From the NCBI RefSeq assembly GCF_022921055.1, contig NZ_CP095068.1:73785-137784 (forward strand): DNA of 64,000 bases, in the 5' to 3' direction. How positions within the stretch are numbered: the stretch's first letter is position 1; every line of letters starts with the position of its first letter. This DNA is from Hymenobacter volaticus (GTDB lineage: Bacteria > Bacteroidota > Bacteroidia > Cytophagales > Hymenobacteraceae). Below are positions 27,605 to 35,668 of the stretch, piece by piece. The position numbers were made by a program, and so were the translations under genes. Below the pieces are notes generated by a model, which had not been told where the DNA came from, did not search any database, and worked only from the letters and a program-made list of their open reading frames with translations.

Positions 27605-28258
27605 TCACACCAACTTTTCCCGCATGGCTTTCAAGATGGCTTCGGTTTTGGAATTCACTTGTAGCTTGTCGTAGATGCTGCGGATGTGGGAGCGCACGGT
27701 ATCGATGCTGATGCCAAGGTCGGCGCCGATCAGCTTATAGCTGTAGCCCGCTACCAAGCCCTTCACGATGTCCAACTCCCGGGTTGATAAGCGGTAGTCT
27801 TCGGCGGGGAGTTGCTGGGGCGCGGGCGCTTGAGCGTTTTGGAAATGCAGCAGCACCTTGCGGGCGATACTGGCCGTCATGGGGGAGCCGCCGCGGTGCA
27901 AGTCGAAAATGGCGGCCAGCAACTCGCTAGGCGAAGTGTGCTTAAGCAAATAGCCGCTGGCGCCGTTGCGAATAGCTTGAAACAGCTTGTCCTCGTCGTC
28001 GAACACCGTCAGCATCAGCACTTGAATGGTGGGCGACACAGCCTTGACTAGCGGCACGGCCTCGATGCCGCTGATGCCGGGCAAGTCGATATCCATGAGC
28101 ACCACGTCGGGGCGCAGGGTACGCACTTCCTCGGGCAGGTTGTGGCAGTTGCCGAACGCACCGAGTAGCTTCAGGCCCGGGGTAGCTTCCACTAGAAATG
28201 CTAGCCCTTCGCGCAGTTCGCGGTTGTCTTCGTAGTAAATAAGGTTGATGTCGGCCAT
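27605..28258 (-). CDS. LuxR/NarL-type response regulator
   Basis: A 217-residue two-component response regulator. The receiver domain (1-125) has the acidic pocket in YYEDNRELR, phosphoacceptor Asp56 in VLMDIDLPGISG, the Thr in MLTVFDDED and Lys in GYLLKHTSP. The C-terminal LuxR HTH (about 150-215) reads LSTRELDIVKGLVAGYSYKL then IGADLGISIDTVRSHIRSIY and DKLQVNSKTEAILKA. It follows the sensor kinase gene after only 6 nt on the same strand, so the two form a cognate pair. Its DNA target is not visible from sequence; the 69-bp elements starting at 31425 are a candidate because of proximity and because they have an activator-like position. Confidence 0.93.
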   Translation of the reverse strand: MADINLIYYEDNRELREGLAFLVEATPGLKLLGAFGNCHNLPEEVRTLRPDVVLMDIDLPGISGIEAVPLVKAVSPTIQVLMLTVFDDEDKLFQAIRNGASGYLLKHTSPSELLAAIFDLHRGGSPMTASIARKVLLHFQNAQAPAPQQLPAEDYRLSTRELDIVKGLVAGYSYKLIGADLGISIDTVRSHIRSIYDKLQVNSKTEAILKAMREKLV

Positions 28259-28264
28259 AAAACG

Positions 28265-31200
28265 TTAGGCAAGAAGGGCAGTAAGGGCCACGGACGTGCC
28301 CGCACCAGGGGCCGTGGTGAAAGTGATGCGGCCGCAGATGTCGCGGGCCCGGGTTTCTAGGTTGGTTAGGCCGTTGCCGGTGCGGGCAGTGGCCAAGTCG
28401 AAGCCGCGGCCATCGTCCTCGATCAGCAAGTGCAGTTGGCGGCCACTCACGCTGAGCTTCACTTGCAGCTGGGTGCAGTCGGCGTACTTAACGGCATTGT
28501 TGACGCTTTCCTTGAAAATTAAGTACAGGTTGCGGCGCTGCTCCACGCTCAGGCGCAAGGCCGGAAACGGTTCGGCCACAGTCATGGTGAAGCGGATACC
28601 TTTGGCCTCGGTTAGGCGCAAGCCGAATTCGCGCATGCGGGTCACCACGTCGGGCAAGCCATCGTGGTTGGTTTTGATGGTCCAGATGATGTCTTGCATC
28701 GACTCGGCTAACGTGGAAGCGTTGGTGCTGATGCGTTGCAGCAGCGACACGGTGGCCGGGTGGGCGTCGGCGAGCTGTACCTGGGCTACCTCGCTGAAAA
28801 TGCTAATGCTACTGAGCGTGGAGCCAATATCGTCGTGCAGGTCTTTGGCTATTCGGTCGCGCACGGCAGCTAGCTGCAGTTGCTGGTTTTGGCGGTAGCG
28901 GTAGATACCCCATAAGGCCACGGTGCCGGCCGCTAAGAGTAGCGCTTTAAACCAGAGCGTTTGGTAGTAGGCTGGCTGCACGCGCACCGCCAGCGTTTGC
29001 CCGGTTAGGTTCCAGACGCCGTCGTTGTTGGCCGCCCGGATGCGTAAGGTGTAGTTGCCGGGGGCCAAGTTGGTGTACGTGACGGTGCGGGCGTCGGTGC
29101 TCGTCCAGGCCGGGTCAAAGCCTTCCAAGCGGTAAGCATAGCGGTTTTTCTGGGCCTGACTGAAGTTGAGGGCCGCAAAAGCCACGGTCAGGGTTTGCTC
29201 GCCGGGCTGCAGCTCCACTTGGGCGCCCACCGGTCGAGAGTGGTTGTTGACGCGTATTTCCGTGACGGCCACCGGCGGGGGCACGGGGTTACGGCGCAGC
29301 TGGGTGGGCTGAAAATAGTTGAAGCCCGCGCGCGCCCCAATAAACAACTCGCCCTGACGGTTTGCGGTGAACGTCTGGTACATGCTGTTTACCAGCAGGC
29401 CGCTCGACCGCCCATAGTACCGAAATTTGTGCGTGGTTGGGTTTAGTTCGTGCAGCTGTTCGTCGGTGGCCAACCAGAGGTGGCCGCGCCGGTCTTCGGC
29501 CAGCCCGAAAGTGTAGTCGGCGCGCAAACCATTGGCGGTCGTGTAGGTGTGGCGTACCCGGCCGTTGGTATCGGCCTGCACCACCAACCCCAAACTCGAT
29601 AGCCATAGGTTGTCGTAGCGGTCGAGCAGGAACGTGCTTTGCAGCCGGTCGGATTGGTGCACGGTGGCCATGCTCGCTTGCGGGCGCACCCGCTGCACCC
29701 GCTTGCGGTCAGCCGATAAGCGAAACAACCCGAGGCTGGTTAGCACCCACAGCCGCCCCCGGCCATCTTCCTGCAGGCGATGCACTTGGCAGGCTGCACC
29801 CGCCTCCCCGGGCAAGGGATAAACCGTGGTTTGGTTTCTTTTAGAATCGTGTAGTAGCAAGCCGTGCTTGGCCGAGCCGAGCCACAGTTGCTGCTGGCGG
29901 TCCAGCAACAAGTGCTCCACCGTCACCTCGCCCGGCACGGCCGGTGTCTTGGTTGCCAGGCGAATCGGGCGCCGCTGCCAGCAACTGGTGGCAGGATCGT
30001 AAATACCTAGGCCCCCGTCGATGCCAACCCATACCCGGCCCTGCATGTCCTGCACTAGGTCGTACAAATAGCCGGGGAGCGGGTTCACCACGGTAGTAAG
30101 CTTTTGGTGTTGCCGCTCCCAGCGCATCAGCCCGGGCTGGTTGGTAAGCACCCAGTACAGCGAATCCTGCCGGCGGTCTTGGCGCACCACCCGCACATCT
30201 TCGAGGTAGCGCTTGGGGTCGGAACTGCGCACAAACTGACGCTTGAACTTGTTGGAAAGCGGGTCGATGACGGCCAGCCCGCGCGTGGTGCCCACCCACA
30301 GCATGCCCGTGCGCGCATCGGGAAGCAAGGCCAGCGTGATGCCGCCTGGGTAGCTGTGCACATCATCGGGGGAGTGGACCAGGTCGGTGTAGCGCCTACC
30401 CAAAGGGTTGTAGTAAGTAAGCCGGCCCGAAGTGCCAATCCAGCAGGCGGGTTGCCCCTGGGAGCCGCGCGTTTCCACCATTGTCTGCACATTGAAGATG
30501 CGCGCACCCTCGCCCACAAAGCGCTGTCGGGTGGCGTCGTAACGAAATACGCCTTGCTGCGCCACGGCATACCAGCGCTGCTGACGGCCCGGCACCAGCC
30601 GTTGAAAGTACTCGGGCGCGTTCGGATGCGCCAGGTCCTGGCCCTGCACGTACTGGTAGCGGCCGTTAATCGGGTCGAATAGGTAGATAGCTCCCTGGCT
30701 GATCAACCACACCTTCCCTCCAGCGGCCGGAAAGGGCAGCGGGCATTCGTTGGCAACAACGTAGGGCAGGGAGTAAGCTGTCCGGCGCAGGGTGCGCGGA
30801 TCAATCCGGTAGAGCCGGTCGATGGAAGCAAACCAGCCCTGGCCGGCGCTGTCAAACCCAACGGGGGATACGAAGTCGTTGTCGGCTAGGCGGTCGCGCA
30901 ACTGGGGCAGCGGCACCGTGAGGCCTTGTTCGCGCACGGGGTCGAAGCGGCACAGGCCGCGAATGGTGGCTATCCAGAGGTAGCCCAGAGGGTCGGGCGT
31001 GATGCCGTTGGTAAGTACGTGGTTGGCCGGTAAGCTAGCTGCTCTATCCGTGCGCTTAAACACTTTGAACTGCGCGCCATCGAAGCGGTTGAGGCCGTTG
31101 AGCGTGCCCACCCACAAGAAGCCCCGCTTGTCGTGCGCCAGGGCCGTTACCTCGTCCCGCGACAGGCCCTGCTCGGTGGTGAAGCGGCGAAAAGAGGTTT

Positions 31201-31306
31201 CCGACGTTTGGGCACCGGCCCACAGCGGCAGCAGCACCAGCAGCCAGCTAACGTAGCAAAAGAGGTTGTTCCAGGGGCGCACAAGGAGGTTTTGCGGGAG
31301 CAGCAA
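28265..31306 (-). CDS. Two-component sensor kinase with Reg_prop beta-propeller
   Basis: A 1013-residue membrane sensor. The signal peptide (about 1-32, ending WAGAQ) precedes two seven-bladed propeller halves built of Reg_prop repeats (FTTEQGLSRDEVTALAHDKR, FLWVGTLNGLNRFDG, YLWIATIRGLCRFDP). Next is a Y_Y_Y domain (YRLEGFDPAWTSTDARTVTY), one transmembrane helix (LLLAAGTVALWGIYRYR), a HisKA_3 region with the phosphoacceptor in AKDLHDDIGSTLSSISIFSE, and the HATPase domain (DDGRGFD, NGLTNLETRA). This is the HTCS-like architecture of Bacteroidota, but the response regulator is separate (downstream gene). Such sensors often detect oligosaccharides in the periplasm; here the ligand is unknown and no glycan enzyme is adjacent. 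Confidence 0.92.
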   Translation of the reverse strand: MLLPQNLLVRPWNNLFCYVSWLLVLLPLWAGAQTSETSFRRFTTEQGLSRDEVTALAHDKRGFLWVGTLNGLNRFDGAQFKVFKRTDRAASLPANHVLTNGITPDPLGYLWIATIRGLCRFDPVREQGLTVPLPQLRDRLADNDFVSPVGFDSAGQGWFASIDRLYRIDPRTLRRTAYSLPYVVANECPLPFPAAGGKVWLISQGAIYLFDPINGRYQYVQGQDLAHPNAPEYFQRLVPGRQQRWYAVAQQGVFRYDATRQRFVGEGARIFNVQTMVETRGSQGQPACWIGTSGRLTYYNPLGRRYTDLVHSPDDVHSYPGGITLALLPDARTGMLWVGTTRGLAVIDPLSNKFKRQFVRSSDPKRYLEDVRVVRQDRRQDSLYWVLTNQPGLMRWERQHQKLTTVVNPLPGYLYDLVQDMQGRVWVGIDGGLGIYDPATSCWQRRPIRLATKTPAVPGEVTVEHLLLDRQQQLWLGSAKHGLLLHDSKRNQTTVYPLPGEAGAACQVHRLQEDGRGRLWVLTSLGLFRLSADRKRVQRVRPQASMATVHQSDRLQSTFLLDRYDNLWLSSLGLVVQADTNGRVRHTYTTANGLRADYTFGLAEDRRGHLWLATDEQLHELNPTTHKFRYYGRSSGLLVNSMYQTFTANRQGELFIGARAGFNYFQPTQLRRNPVPPPVAVTEIRVNNHSRPVGAQVELQPGEQTLTVAFAALNFSQAQKNRYAYRLEGFDPAWTSTDARTVTYTNLAPGNYTLRIRAANNDGVWNLTGQTLAVRVQPAYYQTLWFKALLLAAGTVALWGIYRYRQNQQLQLAAVRDRIAKDLHDDIGSTLSSISIFSEVAQVQLADAHPATVSLLQRISTNASTLAESMQDIIWTIKTNHDGLPDVVTRMREFGLRLTEAKGIRFTMTVAEPFPALRLSVEQRRNLYLIFKESVNNAVKYADCTQLQVKLSVSGRQLHLLIEDDGRGFDLATARTGNGLTNLETRARDICGRITFTTAPGAGTSVALTALLA

Positions 31307-31424
31307 AGGTTGCCAGTGCCGCCTACAAAGCCAAGTGGGCGGCCTCGCATAAAGATGCTAACGCGGACGCACAATTGCCCGGCCCACCTACCGAAACTAG
31401 GCCCGGCCGCGGCTTGGGCCAACT

Positions 31425-31493
31425 AAAAATCCGGCAGCGGCAAGTTGAAATCCGTTTCGAAAAAGCCAGCGGCAACCAGGGAAACTAGTTTTG
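31425..31493 (+). promoter_or_regulatory. 69-bp promoter element, copy A
   Basis: First of four copies of a 69-bp block. It contains ATCCGG (31429-31434), AAGTTGAAATCCGTTTCG ending at 31459, and a terminal -7 box TAGTTTTG (31486-31493). The spacing between TCCGTTTC and the -7 box is identical in all copies. It lies 118 bp upstream of the sensor kinase start and points away from it, toward the gene at 31533. See copies at 32166, 37865 and 38116. Confidence 0.7.
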
Positions 31494-31532
31494 AAGCACT
31501 CAGAACAGGCAGCGTTTGCGGCTACCTGCCAG

Positions 31533-32132
31533 GTGTTTTATTCACTTCAATCGCTAGTTGATGCCTCTCCTTCCGCTGCCTATGTATCCCTTTGCCGCCG
31601 GGCACTTGCCGGTCGACCCCGAGCAAGGGGAGCACCGGGTCCTGCATTCGGGATGGGCCGCTATTGCTACGTTCCCGGCCGGGCTTGCGAAAGCAAATTC
31701 TACGAGGCACCCGCCATCATAGGGCGGGCCGTGCTGGCGGCGCGCGCCCTGCGGCTCCATTTCCGGGCCCTACCCGAGGGCGTAAACCTAGTGCTCGACC
31801 GGGCGCAGCTCTTGCCGGGTTGGGTGGGCACGTATGCACTCCGCAACAGAGCCACTCCTGGAGCCCCTGTTCGGGGCATGCTCTGCTACCGCCTCGATGC
31901 CGAAGCCGGCTCAGCTACTACCCGGCTGGGGTTATGCGCCTGCGTATCGTCACTGACGGGCGGGCTCACCATTACGAGCTACGACCCACTGCGCCAGCAG
32001 CTAAGCGGCTACTACGAAGTACGTGCCCTCGCGCTGCGCGCCCTGGCCCGCACCGCTACCCAAGCCGGACCGCGCGGCACCCTTGTGCTGGCCGGCGACT
32101 TTGCGGCCCTGCACGTGCAGGGCTGTAGGTAG
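31533..32132 (+). CDS. Hypothetical protein, paralogue of the lipoprotein at 40387
   Basis: The open frame continues through 32132 and its C-terminal ~130 residues align with the lipoprotein at 40387-40976. Compare VGTYALRNRATPGAPVRGML with IGQYQLRDPTLPGAGVVKAS, GGLTITSYDPLRQQLSGYYE with GTLLISEYDPKHELISGSYH, and LAGDF with LEGSF. The N-terminus is uncertain. A GTG at 31533 fits the frame and the upstream promoter element; the first in-frame ATG is at 31653 (about 159 residues); and no clear signal peptide is present, so an upstream frameshift is possible. Domain function is unknown. It follows copy A of the 69-bp promoter element. Confidence 0.6.
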   Translation: MFYSLQSLVDASPSAAYVSLCRRALAGRPRARGAPGPAFGMGRYCYVPGRACESKFYEAPAIIGRAVLAARALRLHFRALPEGVNLVLDRAQLLPGWVGTYALRNRATPGAPVRGMLCYRLDAEAGSATTRLGLCACVSSLTGGLTITSYDPLRQQLSGYYEVRALALRALARTATQAGPRGTLVLAGDFAALHVQGCR

Positions 32133-32165
32133 TGGGCGGTGCTTAAACGCACCTACTGTTAAGAC

Positions 32166-32234
32166 GATAATCCGGGAAAGGAAAGTTGTAATCCGTTTCG
32201 CGAAAACCGCTGAAAAAGAGGCCCTCTAGCTTTG
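32166..32234 (+). promoter_or_regulatory. 69-bp promoter element, copy B
   Basis: Same architecture as copy A: ATCCGG near the start, TCCGTTTCG at 32192-32200 followed by CGAAA, and -7 box TAGCTTTG at 32227-32234. It is 97 nt upstream of the outer-membrane protein gene at 32331. Confidence 0.7.
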
Positions 32235-32330
32235 TGCCCATCAAAACAGCCCCTGAAAATTACGTGGCTGTTGGCCCATATAAGGCACTTCTTCAACCTC
32301 TTTTTCTTACCCCCTACTTCTTTTTCACTG

Positions 32331-32903
32331 ATGAAAAAACAACTCCTCACTGCCTGCCTACTCACGGGTCTTGCTACGGCAACTTCCGCTCAAACCACTG
32401 CCGTGAAAATCAATATTTTCAGTCCCTTAGTGAAGACCGGCTCGTTCTTCGTGGAGCACAAACTAGCCGACCAGCGAAGCGTGCAACTCGGGGCCCTATT
32501 TACCAGCTGGGATACCGACGGCACCGACATCAGCGGGTTTGCCCTTACGCCCGAGTACCGCCTGTATTTATCGGATAAAAAGCCCGCGCTGCAAGGCTTT
32601 TACTTGGGGCCCTTCCTGCGCTACCAAAATCTGAAACTAACCAGTGAGGCGCTAGATTACTCCGAGCAAAACGGCAACGTTTCCCAATCGGAGGGCAAAG
32701 CCACACTGAACACTCTGGGCGGCGGCGTGGTGGCCGGGTACCAGTTTATGTTCAAGCGGCGCTTCACACTCGACACCTTCCTCGGGCCGTCCTACAACGG
32801 CGGGAAAGTGAAAGTAACGGCCGGCGGCACGGACTCATTTGAAACCGATGCGTTCAGCGGCTTCGGGGTGCGCACCGGTGTCACGTTCGGCGTGGCATTC
32901 TAG
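32331..32903 (+). CDS. Outer-membrane beta-barrel protein, DUF3575-like
   Basis: A 190-residue secreted protein predicted to sit in the outer membrane. The signal peptide is MKKQLLTACLLTGLATATSA. The mature part alternates amphipathic strands: VKINIFSPLVKTGSFFVEHK, SVQLGALFTSWD, FALTPEYRLYLSD, GFYLGPFLRYQNLKL, LGGGVVAGYQFMFKRRFTLD and the terminal FGVRTGVTFGVAF, ending in phenylalanine as barrels do. The layout matches DUF3575-type Bacteroidota porin-like proteins of unknown cargo. I choose the ATG at 32331 because it begins the signal peptide; the frame is open upstream without it. It is controlled by promoter copy B. Confidence 0.85.
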   Translation: MKKQLLTACLLTGLATATSAQTTAVKINIFSPLVKTGSFFVEHKLADQRSVQLGALFTSWDTDGTDISGFALTPEYRLYLSDKKPALQGFYLGPFLRYQNLKLTSEALDYSEQNGNVSQSEGKATLNTLGGGVVAGYQFMFKRRFTLDTFLGPSYNGGKVKVTAGGTDSFETDAFSGFGVRTGVTFGVAF

Positions 32904-33013
32904 CACGCCAGTCACTACTAGGTGAGGGGCAGCGCTGTGCAACCTAATGCTACCGCATTTGAGGCTGGGCAGCGCTGCTTTTCTCTTAAGCTTCTTCGGC
33001 CAACTTTTTTGTC

Positions 33014-33625
33014 GTGATAAAACCTGCCTTCCTTTCCGCTGGCTTGCTGATCCTGCCACTGCTTACTTACGGTCAAGTACCGTCCCGGCCAGGAGCCGGG
33101 GCGGTTTACCGCAATTGGCCGGTGGTAGCCGGGGTGCAGTTCCACACGCTGGCCATGCCCTTTTCCGACCGAAAAAGCGCGTTTTCCAATCCTGGTTTGA
33201 GTGTCGGCACCGAGTTTCGCTACAACCGCCGGGCCACGCTGGTGCAGAGCTTGCCGCTGGGCTACTACCGCAACCGCTACGCCGGCAACGGCCTGTACGT
33301 GGCGCCGCAGCTGGTGTACCGCCCGCAGTTCGGGCCATTGTATGCCGAACTGCGGGCCGGCGCCGGGGTGCTGTATACCATGCAGCCGGGGCGTTCCTAC
33401 GAGCTTGAAGACAACACCTGGCAAACCCGCAACCATGGCGGCAAGCTCACGCTGATGCTGCCGGTGGGTTTGTCCTTGGGCTACAGTGGGCGGCAGGCCG
33501 CGCCCCGAATTTCTCCTTTCGTGAGTTATCAGGTGTTCGTGCTGCACGGCTACAATCCTGGTATTCCGGTCGTGCCCAACCTCTTGCTGCAAGCCGGCGT
33601 TCGGGCCCACCTTTTCCACCACTGA
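33014..33625 (+). CDS. Secreted beta-barrel-like protein
   Basis: A 203-residue exported protein read from a GTG at 33014. The signal peptide is IKPAFLSAGLLILPLLTYGQ. The remainder is strand-rich and aromatic, e.g. VVAGVQFHTLAMPF, SVGTEFRYNRRATLVQSLPL, GLYVAPQLVYRPQFGPLYAE, LTLMLPVGLSLGYSGR and VVPNLLLQAGVRAHLF, consistent with a small outer-membrane barrel. No family is recognised. Its stop codon is only 6 nt before the serine-hydrolase start, so the two are almost certainly co-translated. The gap of 110 nt from the previous gene may still allow read-through from promoter copy B. Confidence 0.75.
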   Translation: MIKPAFLSAGLLILPLLTYGQVPSRPGAGAVYRNWPVVAGVQFHTLAMPFSDRKSAFSNPGLSVGTEFRYNRRATLVQSLPLGYYRNRYAGNGLYVAPQLVYRPQFGPLYAELRAGAGVLYTMQPGRSYELEDNTWQTRNHGGKLTLMLPVGLSLGYSGRQAAPRISPFVSYQVFVLHGYNPGIPVVPNLLLQAGVRAHLFHH

Positions 33626-33631
33626 TTCGCT

Positions 33632-34800
33632 ATGAAAACCGTTTGTTTGGGCCTGTTGCTGGCCCTAGGCGCCTGTACGCCCGTCGATTTCAGCGGTCCG
33701 GCTGCTACCTGCACCGCCGAGGCCAGCATCAACCCTAGCTTTTCCAAGGCGGCCGGGCTCCGGCAGGTGCTGCAGCGCTACGCCGCCGCTGGCCTGCCAG
33801 GCTGCGTGGTGGCCGTGTACAGCCCGACGGAAGGCTACTGGGCCGATGCTGCCGGCTTTGCCCAAATCGAAACCCGCACGCCCATGCAGGTCTGCCACTT
33901 GCAGTACGGCCAAAGCGTGGCCAAAACCTATGCCGCCGCCGCGCTGCTGCTACTCCATGAAGAAGGCAAGGTGCAGCTCGACGCGCCCATCACCGAGTAC
34001 CTGCCGGGCACCCTTAGCCGCAAGTTGCCCGACGCGGACAAGATAACCGTGCGTATGCTACTCAACCACACCTCCGGTCTGCCCGATTACGCCAGCAACG
34101 CCAACTACCTGGCGTACTTGCTGCAGCACCCGCAGCACCGCTTCAGCAGCGCCGACTACCTCGACTACCTGGCCGGCACCAAGTTGGAATTCAAGCCCGG
34201 CAGTAAATTCAACTACTCCAATACCAACTACCTACTCGTCGCTCTGATTCTTGATGCCATCCACGGCAATCATGCGCAACTGATTCAGGAGCGTATTCTG
34301 GCCCCGTTGGGGCTACAACGCACATTTTATCACAACTCCGCTCAGTATTTGCAGCAGCCCGACGTGGTCAATAGCTATTTCGAGCGCTACGGCAACGGGC
34401 GGGTGGAAAACGTATCGCGGATGCAGCAGATCAACGTTGAAACGCTGTACGGTGATGACGGCATCGTGGCTGCGCCCCTGGATTACGTGAACTTTCTGCG
34501 GGCCCTGATGGAAGACCGGCTGCTCAAGCCCGCTTCCCGGCAGCTGATGATGAACTGGGTGAACGACCCGAAAACCGGGCAGCCCAAGTACGGTATGGGC
34601 CTGTACCACATCGAGCACCAGGGCCACGTGGCCTACGGACACGGCGGCGCGGGCCTCGGGCCGGCTGCGCCCTCTACTACCTGCCTGATAAGCAGCTGTA
34701 CTTTTTTCTCGGCGTGAACATGGGCACGCTCACGGAGGGCAAGCTGGTGAGCAAGGCCGGCGAGCTGCGCGACGCGGTGCTCGCCGAACTAGTAAAGTAA
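33632..34800 (+). pseudogene. Serine hydrolase, class C beta-lactamase-like, frameshifted at the end
   Basis: A periplasmic penicillin-binding-protein-like serine hydrolase. The N-terminus is a signal or lipoprotein peptide (VCLGLLLALGACTP, lipobox LGAC). The catalytic motifs are in order: SxxK in YGQSVAKTY, YxN in FNYSNTNYL, and the KTG-equivalent HGG in AYGHGGAGLG. The frame then fails. Adding one G at about 34660 restores GAGCALYYLPDKQLYFFLGV and runs to TAA at 34798-34800. The total, about 390 residues, is normal for the family. These enzymes cleave D-amino-acid peptides or esters; the true substrate is unknown. It is coupled to the barrel-like gene just upstream. Confidence 0.87.
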
Positions 34801-34874
34801 CCGCTCCGGGTAGCTGAGAATTTTGCGTTCTTGCTGAACCCTAAGCCCATTTGCTGCCCCCAAGGTGCCCGCCG

Positions 34875-35489
34875 ATGTACATTCCAAAAAACTACCAAAC
34901 CACTGACCGCGCCGAAATAGTGGCTTTTATGCAGCGCCACAGTTTTGCTGCCATCATCACCGCAAAAGACCAGCTGCCCGTTGCCACGCATTTGCCGTTC
35001 GTGGTGACGAGGCAAGACGACGATACAATTCGGTTGATTTCTCATTTTGCCCGGGCCAACCCGCAGTGGCAGCAGGTGGCAGCGTTTCCGGTGCTGGTGG
35101 TGTTCAGTGAGCCGCACGCCTACGTTTCGCCGAGCCATTACGACAGCGAGCAAAGCGTGCCCACCTGGAATTATTTCGCTGTGCACGCCTACGGGCAAGG
35201 CCGCCTACTAACCGAGCCCGCGCAAACCCTTGGCGTGCTGGAAGCCACCATTGCCACCTACGAAGCCAGCTACCAGCAGCAATGGGAGCAACTGCCCGCC
35301 GAGTTCAAGACGAACATGGCCCGCGGCATCGTGGCCTTCGAAATAACCGTAACCGAGCTGCAAGCGCAAAAGAAAATGAGCCAGAACAAATCGGCCGCCG
35401 AGCAGCAGCGCATCATCCACACGCTAACCGCCAGCAAGGACGGCGCGGCCAGGGAGCTAGCGCATTACATGCAGTTAAACCAGTTGTAA
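34875..35489 (+). CDS. PaiB-type FMN-binding regulator-like protein
   Basis: A 204-residue split-barrel flavoprotein of the PaiB family (FMN-binding negative transcriptional regulator). MYIPKNYQTTDRAEIVAFMQ and the following HSFAAIITAKDQLPVATHLP are the family opening; ISHFARANPQWQQV, VFSEPHAYVSPSHYD and VPTWNYFAVHAYGQ make the cofactor-binding core, and the tail NMARGIVAFEITVTELQAQK MSQNKS is highly conserved. Start: ATG at 34875, since MYIPxxY is the conserved first residue run. In Bacillus PaiB affects sporulation and degradative-enzyme genes; the role here is unknown. It ends at a strong terminator. Confidence 0.92.
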   Translation: MYIPKNYQTTDRAEIVAFMQRHSFAAIITAKDQLPVATHLPFVVTRQDDDTIRLISHFARANPQWQQVAAFPVLVVFSEPHAYVSPSHYDSEQSVPTWNYFAVHAYGQGRLLTEPAQTLGVLEATIATYEASYQQQWEQLPAEFKTNMARGIVAFEITVTELQAQKKMSQNKSAAEQQRIIHTLTASKDGAARELAHYMQLNQL

Positions 35490-35495
35490 AGCGCA

Positions 35496-35550
35496 ACAAA
35501 GCAGTGAGAGGCCGGTCAAAAACATCTTGACCGGCCTCTCACTGCTTTGT
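35496..35550. terminator. Bidirectional intrinsic terminator
   Basis: Perfect 24-bp arms, 35496-35519 and 35527-35550, around a 7-nt loop, starting 6 nt after the PaiB stop codon. It also faces the end of the minus-strand T9SS gene. Confidence 0.88.
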
Positions 35551-35668
35551 AGTCATTCGGTTGCTTGCCCTTTCATACGCGGGCATCCTTAGATACCACC
35601 TTGTTGCTTCGGGCACTGGTGGCGTTCAGGTTGGTGCGACACCATACGGCTAGCTAGATTGTGGCTAG

